Assembly: GCA_029569475.1 (NCBI GenBank)
Contig: JAKQSZ010000030.1
Coordinates: forward strand, 1-30,423
Source of the DNA: Candidatus Eiseniibacteriota bacterium
Lineage (GTDB): Bacteria > Eisenbacteria > RBG-16-71-46 > CAIMUX01
Reading direction: 5' to 3'
DNA: 30,423 nt
The notes below the pieces were generated by a model that saw only the letters and a program-made list of their open reading frames with translations, was not told where the DNA came from and did no database searches. Position numbers and translations under genes: made by a program. Below are positions 27,201 through 30,423 of the stretch, one piece after another (the stretch's first letter is position 1; the number at the start of each line of letters is the position of its first letter).

Positions 27201-27500
27201 GGTTGATCCTTCCTCTGCGCCGGACTCAGGCGGCGACCCAGGCTGTCGTGGCAAGGCCGTGGCGCCGGGGCGCTCCGGGAGGCGGCCTCGCATCAGGATG
27301 CTCCTGAGCATAGTATCGGCGCGCCGGAGTGCGAGCCCAATTCCGATCCGGTTGGGAACAGCCAGGGGCCGACGCTTCGAAAGCAGCCGGGCCGGCGGAT
27401 CACCGGCTGACCCGGCAGATGGCTCGCGCCATGCCATCCTTTCTCGAAGGCCTCCAGGGCGAGGAGCATGCCCCGGTCGGTTCCGCTGGGACCAGCACTT

Positions 27501-27588
27501 GAGGCCTCCCACGTGGTCGAAGTCCCCGTGCGTGAGCACGATGGCCGATGGGGGAACTGTCCTTGCGGAATCGCTCCCGCGCTGCCTT
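27501..27588 (-). pseudogene. Frameshifted fragment of a metallo-beta-lactamase-fold hydrolase gene
   Basis: On the minus strand one frame reads KAARERFRKDSSP. After a one-base shift near 27550, the next frame reads PPSAIVLTHGDFDHVGGL. The second part is the metal-binding segment T-H-x-H-x-D-H-x-G of MBL-fold hydrolases, with the second histidine changed to aspartate. The first part is the helix that normally precedes it. Nothing convincing extends beyond either end. The frameshift, ligand loss and shortness all show a dead remnant. Confidence 0.65.
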
Positions 27589-27618
27589 GGCGGATGGCAC
27601 GTGGCAGCGCGGGAGCGA
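27571..27618. repeat. Perfect 16-bp inverted repeat
   Basis: TCGCTCCCGCGCTGCC (27571-27586) and GGCAGCGCGGGAGCGA (27603-27618) are exact reverse complements with a 16-nt spacer. One arm lies inside the MBL-fold fragment. It may form a hairpin in transcripts from either strand; no T-run follows on either side. Confidence 0.75.
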
Positions 27619-27634
27619 CAGCAAACTGCGGCAG

Positions 27635-27669
27635 AAAGCACCGGCGCAACCCCGGAGCCGCGCCGGTGC
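27635..27669 (-). terminator. Terminator downstream of the secreted multi-module protein gene
   Basis: Arms GCACCGGCGC (27669-27660 on the minus strand) and GCGCCGGTGC (27647-27638) pair over 10 bp with a 12-nt loop, followed by TTTCTG. It begins 24 bp after the stop codon at 27693. Confidence 0.6.
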
Positions 27670-27692
27670 GGTACCGTCATCGGGCCGGGATT

Positions 27693-29660
27693 CTACGGTC
27701 GTAGCACGATGAAGCTCTTCCGCACGGTCTTTCCGTCGATCTGCGCGCGGAGGATGTAGAAGCCGGAAGCGGCGCGGTCGCCGGAATCCGTCTGGCCGTC
27801 CCACCGCAGAGTTCGGATACCGCCAGGAAGGGAGCCGGAGAAGAGCCTCCGAACCGCGCGGCCAGAGGCGTCGATGACACAGACTTCCGCCTGGCCTCCG
27901 GCCCTGGAGCCGATGGCGATGGGAGCGTTCTTGATGTACGGGTTGGGGAACTGCACGGCGACGCCCTTGACGCCGAGGTCGGCCAGAGACAGCCCTACCA
28001 CGGTGCAGGGGTTCGGGTCGCAGTCACCGGACATCCACTCCCCTCCCTCACCGTCACACTCGGATTCCGTGGCCATCACGCACAGTCCATCGATACAGCA
28101 CGCGCCGCTCGGAGGCCCGCACGGGTTGGGTTCGCACGGCGCGGGCAACCAGGTGCCGTCCTGCAGGTAGCAGTCGTACTCCGTCATCAGGAGGCACGTG
28201 TCCAGCAGACAGCACGCGCCGCCTTCCTCCCCCGTTCCATCGCAATACACATCATCACACTCTTCACTTCCGAGCGCGACCAGGCACTCGTAGTCGATGG
28301 GCTGGACGGGAGTAAAGCGGATCACCACGGTTCTTTCCTGGAGCGGACCCAGGGAATACTGCCCTCCTCCCGAGATGATGGAAAATCCCTCGCAATCCGC
28401 GGAGATAACGCCCGTCAAGGTGCCCCCGCCGATGTTGCGCACTACAAAGCTGGAATCGGCCGATGCTCCGATCATCACCTCCTCAAACTCGATGTACTCA
28501 GGAACGACCTGGCAGGCCGGACATGGGTTCGGCTGGCAGGGTACGTTGTTGCCGATCCAGGTGTCATAGCAGTCCTCGGGCCGAGACATGAAGCAACCGC
28601 CGTCGGATTCACAGCAGGCGCCGTACTCATAGCTCTCCCCGTCGCAGTCCACCCCGTCGCACGCCATGTTCCCGAGGTCGATCTGGCAGTTGTGGAATCC
28701 TTCGTCGAGTGGTCGGTACCTCACGGTGACGGAGTGCTGCTGGTTCTGCTGCAAGGTGAAGGGTCCACCCCCCGCCACGATCTCGAAATGAGCGCAACCC
28801 TCCGCATCCTCCGCGACGAATCCGGAAAGAGGCGCGCACCCGGGATTGTATACAAGAAATGCCTCGTCGCGATAGGCCCCGACCTGCACCTCGCCGAAGC
28901 TGAGAGAGCCAGGATTCACGGCGCACACCGGATCGCACGGGCATGGCGAGCAGGAGGCACCTTCGTACCAGTCACCCCAGAGGCAGCTCTCTTCCGACAG
29001 GAGCTGGCACGTGCCGTCCTCGAGACAGCATGCTCCCGGTAGAGGTTCGGTCGTGACCACGATGCGAAAGCCATTGACGCGGCATACGGTGTCCTGGGTA
29101 TCGGTGGGGAAGCGGCGCACGGCGACCCGGAAGTGATTGACGTCGTATTCGCTCCAACTCGAGCGCAAGTTCGTGATGTTCCAGTCGTACCACTCGCATT
29201 CCCCGCTGTTGCCCTGATACCAGACGTAGTAGCCGGAGTAGGTCTCGGGAATGACGTTCACCCCTGAACTGACGCGCATCCTGATGTTGCAGTGGCTGGT
29301 ATTCCGGTCATACCTTGCGTAGACCCCCACGACGACGCTGGTCACGCGTTGGCCTTCCGGAATCGTGAAAGGATCGAAGTCGTTGGCCTGCAGGTAAATC
29401 TCCGAGTTGCGGTATGCGTTGCCGGCGCAGCAGCCGGTCTGGTCGCAATAGGAGGGGCCACCCAACGCATAGGATTCGTTTTCCCAGTCGCTGACCGGAG
29501 GCACCTCGATCGCATACTTCGTCAACGCGTGTGCGTTGGCGGCCGCCGATGCGCACAGCACGGCCGCGGTGGCGCAGCGGGCCACCCTCGCGAGCAGCCG
29601 TGTCGTGGTCGCGTGAAAGCGTCGCGAGACGCAGGCGTCCGCATGATTCCCGACGTTCAT
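27693..29660 (-). CDS. Secreted multi-module protein: GACC cysteine-rich modules, ASH/HYDIN-like domains and FlgD-like sorting tail
   Basis: This 655-residue protein has AGGAGG upstream of the ATG at 29660. Residues 1-50 are a signal peptide (A-A-V-L-C-A-S-A-A-A-N-A-H-A). Residues ~50-215 are a beta-rich N-terminal domain of unknown family. Four ~35-residue modules of the type GACC-x(3-6)-C-x(4-9)-C...C-x-P-x-P-C follow (GACCLEDGTC, GACCESDGGC, GACCLLDTC, GACCIDGLC). Between them are two ASH/HYDIN-like 'choice of anchor D' beta domains (PGSLSFGEVQVG and PEYIEFEEVMIG). The last ~90 residues are a FlgD-Ig-like module (FPNPYIKNAP, VIDASGRA, RWDGQTDSGD, GFYILRAQID, KSFIVLRP). It is probably a surface or released adhesion-type protein, with disulfides in the GACC modules. 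It is monocistronic, and no function beyond architecture can be read. Confidence 0.8.
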   Translation of the reverse strand: MNVGNHADACVSRRFHATTTRLLARVARCATAAVLCASAAANAHALTKYAIEVPPVSDWENESYALGGPSYCDQTGCCAGNAYRNSEIYLQANDFDPFTIPEGQRVTSVVVGVYARYDRNTSHCNIRMRVSSGVNVIPETYSGYYVWYQGNSGECEWYDWNITNLRSSWSEYDVNHFRVAVRRFPTDTQDTVCRVNGFRIVVTTEPLPGACCLEDGTCQLLSEESCLWGDWYEGASCSPCPCDPVCAVNPGSLSFGEVQVGAYRDEAFLVYNPGCAPLSGFVAEDAEGCAHFEIVAGGGPFTLQQNQQHSVTVRYRPLDEGFHNCQIDLGNMACDGVDCDGESYEYGACCESDGGCFMSRPEDCYDTWIGNNVPCQPNPCPACQVVPEYIEFEEVMIGASADSSFVVRNIGGGTLTGVISADCEGFSIISGGGQYSLGPLQERTVVIRFTPVQPIDYECLVALGSEECDDVYCDGTGEEGGACCLLDTCLLMTEYDCYLQDGTWLPAPCEPNPCGPPSGACCIDGLCVMATESECDGEGGEWMSGDCDPNPCTVVGLSLADLGVKGVAVQFPNPYIKNAPIAIGSRAGGQAEVCVIDASGRAVRRLFSGSLPGGIRTLRWDGQTDSGDRAASGFYILRAQIDGKTVRKSFIVLRP

Positions 29661-30161
29661 GAACCCCTCCTCGTGGTTCCATTCGAGCCGAACCCGAAGA
29701 GCTCCCAGGCTTCCCGGCCAATGCCCTCGGGTCCCACGCGACACCTTTCCCCCCCGCGTCGCGTTGCAGGGGGAGTGGCCGGGCACAGGTCTCGAACCGC
29801 AGTTCAATGCCTCACGTGTAGGCGGGCCCGGCCCGGCTGCTCCGACACTGAACGCGCAATCCGGGCTCGAGACCAGAACGACTTTCTTCCGTAGCCGGCA
29901 ATCAGGAACGGATCTCATACGGCCCCCAGGCGATCACTATCCACCCGCTGCGTCATCCTTCGAAGGGGCAGGGCAAGCGCGTACCGGGACTACAGCCCGA
30001 TCAGCCGGTGTGACGGACGAGCGAGGCGCGCGCGTTCTCATCGCTTGAGGCAGAATGTTAGAATTGTCCGAGAAGGGAGCACCCCTATCGACATGGCCAG
30101 CCAGGCGAGGTGCGGCTCCGCCGCCGGGGATCCAACCGCAGTCTCTCCAGGGAGGCGCTCC
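29661..30161. other. Divergent intergenic region (501 bp) between the secreted-protein gene and the last lipoprotein gene
   Basis: No gene is supported in either strand. Apart from a likely extended -10 element for the rightward gene (30056-30064) I see no repeat or hairpin of note. Confidence 0.5.
30056..30064 (+). promoter_or_regulatory. Candidate extended -10 promoter for the gene starting at 30162
   Basis: TG-T-TAGAAT fits the extended -10 form TGnTATAAT with one mismatch. No convincing -35 hexamer is seen. Transcription from it would give a leader of about 90 nt. Confidence 0.4.
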
Positions 30162-30423
30162 ATGCGATTTCACTGCACCAGCACGTGGTTGGCTCGCGCG
30201 CTCTGGCTGTTCGCCCTGATCAGCTTTGGCTGCGGGGAGAAGGACAGCGGGCCGGTCACGGGTCCGCCTGAGGTCGGCCCGCCTGAGGTCGATCCTCCCG
30301 GTGGTGATCCTCCCGACGTGGTCGACGGCGGCTGGTGGGACGGTTTCGGACAGGACAACGCCCCCGATGGAGTGGTGCGGCATCTCGCCGCTCTTCGGGA
30401 CAGGCTCGTGATCGCCGGCGACT
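30162..30423 (+). CDS. Lipoprotein, N-terminal part (runs off the window)
   Basis: The frame is open from an ATG with GGGAGG upstream to the window end, giving 87 residues. The signal peptide ends at a cysteine (LISFGCGEKD, C24), compatible with lipidation although the lipobox is not ideal. A Pro/Gly/Glu spacer follows (GPPEVGPPEVDPPGGDPP). The sequence DGGWWDGFGQDNAPDGVVRH then leads into LAALRDRLVIAGD, which resembles the first blade of the secreted propeller-type repeats (F-G-x-G-x-D-x-x-V-x-x-L...L-Y-V-G-G) common in FCB-type genomes. The family cannot be settled from this fragment. Confidence 0.65.
   Translation, partial: MRFHCTSTWLARALWLFALISFGCGEKDSGPVTGPPEVGPPEVDPPGGDPPDVVDGGWWDGFGQDNAPDGVVRHLAALRDRLVIAGD

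Larger units (their letters stand above)
27201..27692. other. 492-bp region without an intact gene
   Basis: It contains a decayed metallo-beta-lactamase-fold fragment (27501-27588), a perfect 16-bp inverted repeat (27571-27618) and a terminator (27635-27669). The 27201-27500 part is the upstream leader of the dehydrogenase gene and shows nothing else I can assign. Confidence 0.5.

Noticed and set aside
27201..27680. Upstream extension of the dehydrogenase frame as one 707-residue protein
   Set aside because: The extra part includes the decayed MBL fragment and low-complexity sequence. The ATG at 27200 has a ribosome-binding site and starts a normal protein.

Overview
The window is about 30 kb of GC-rich bacterial chromosome. 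It has tightly spaced genes, no rRNA or tRNA that I can see, and clear Shine-Dalgarno sites. Three secreted proteins end in the same FlgD-Ig-like C-terminal sorting module (PNPA..., a W-D-G-T/L/Q-D motif, a G-x-Y-F/I-x-x-x turn and a short beta strand at the end). This module, the lipoproteins, the GACC cysteine-rich modules and the TPR-type sigma-54 activator suggest an uncultured FCB-group or related phylum (Eisenbacteria/Krumholzibacteria/Latescibacteria-like). That placement is inferred from protein style, not from a marker gene.

Layout. 1-553 (-) is the 5' part of a probable outer-membrane protein. 776-1318 (-) is a four-haem periplasmic cytochrome c. 1805-2995 (+) is a PLP trans-sulfuration enzyme close to methionine gamma-lyase. 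3132-5333 (+) is a TPR/sigma-54 activator, convergent and overlapping with a Na+/Ca2+-exchanger-like membrane protein (5314-6603, -). 6979-7629 (+) is a secreted cupredoxin with a sorting domain. 7796-15828 (+) is an addB-addA operon for double-strand-break processing. 15998-16540 (+) is a DinB-like protein. 16866-18176 (+) is an exported class II glutamine amidotransferase with a sorting domain. 18416-19618 (+) is a lipoprotein with a Pro-rich repeat linker. 19664-23056 (-) is a large HEPN(Swt1)-DUF499 P-loop ATPase of a family linked to phage defence. 23663-24562 (-) is a NhaR-like LysR regulator and 24920-25324 (+) an Rnk-like factor. 25557-27200 (-) is a nucleotide-sugar dehydrogenase. 27693-29660 (-) is a secreted multi-module protein. 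30162-end (+) is the start of a lipoprotein gene.

The most eventful part is 23.1-23.5 kb, next to the DUF499 gene. Two unrelated gene fragments abut there: a truncated conserved hypothetical on the minus strand and the 3' part of a VapC-like PIN toxin on the plus strand, meeting within a few bases of 23296-23300. Further remnants lie at 25.5 kb (an orphan FlgD-domain tail nearly identical to the tail of the gene ending at 27693) and at 27.5 kb (a frameshifted metallo-beta-lactamase-fold fragment). The 23-28 kb segment therefore looks like a site of repeated rearrangement.

The most biologically unusual intact gene is the exported glutamine amidotransferase. Its presumed catalytic cysteine (C51) sits exactly at the predicted signal-peptidase site, so export and unmasking of the nucleophile may be coupled. 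The gene is bracketed by two non-coding AGC-NNN hexamer-repeat tracts.
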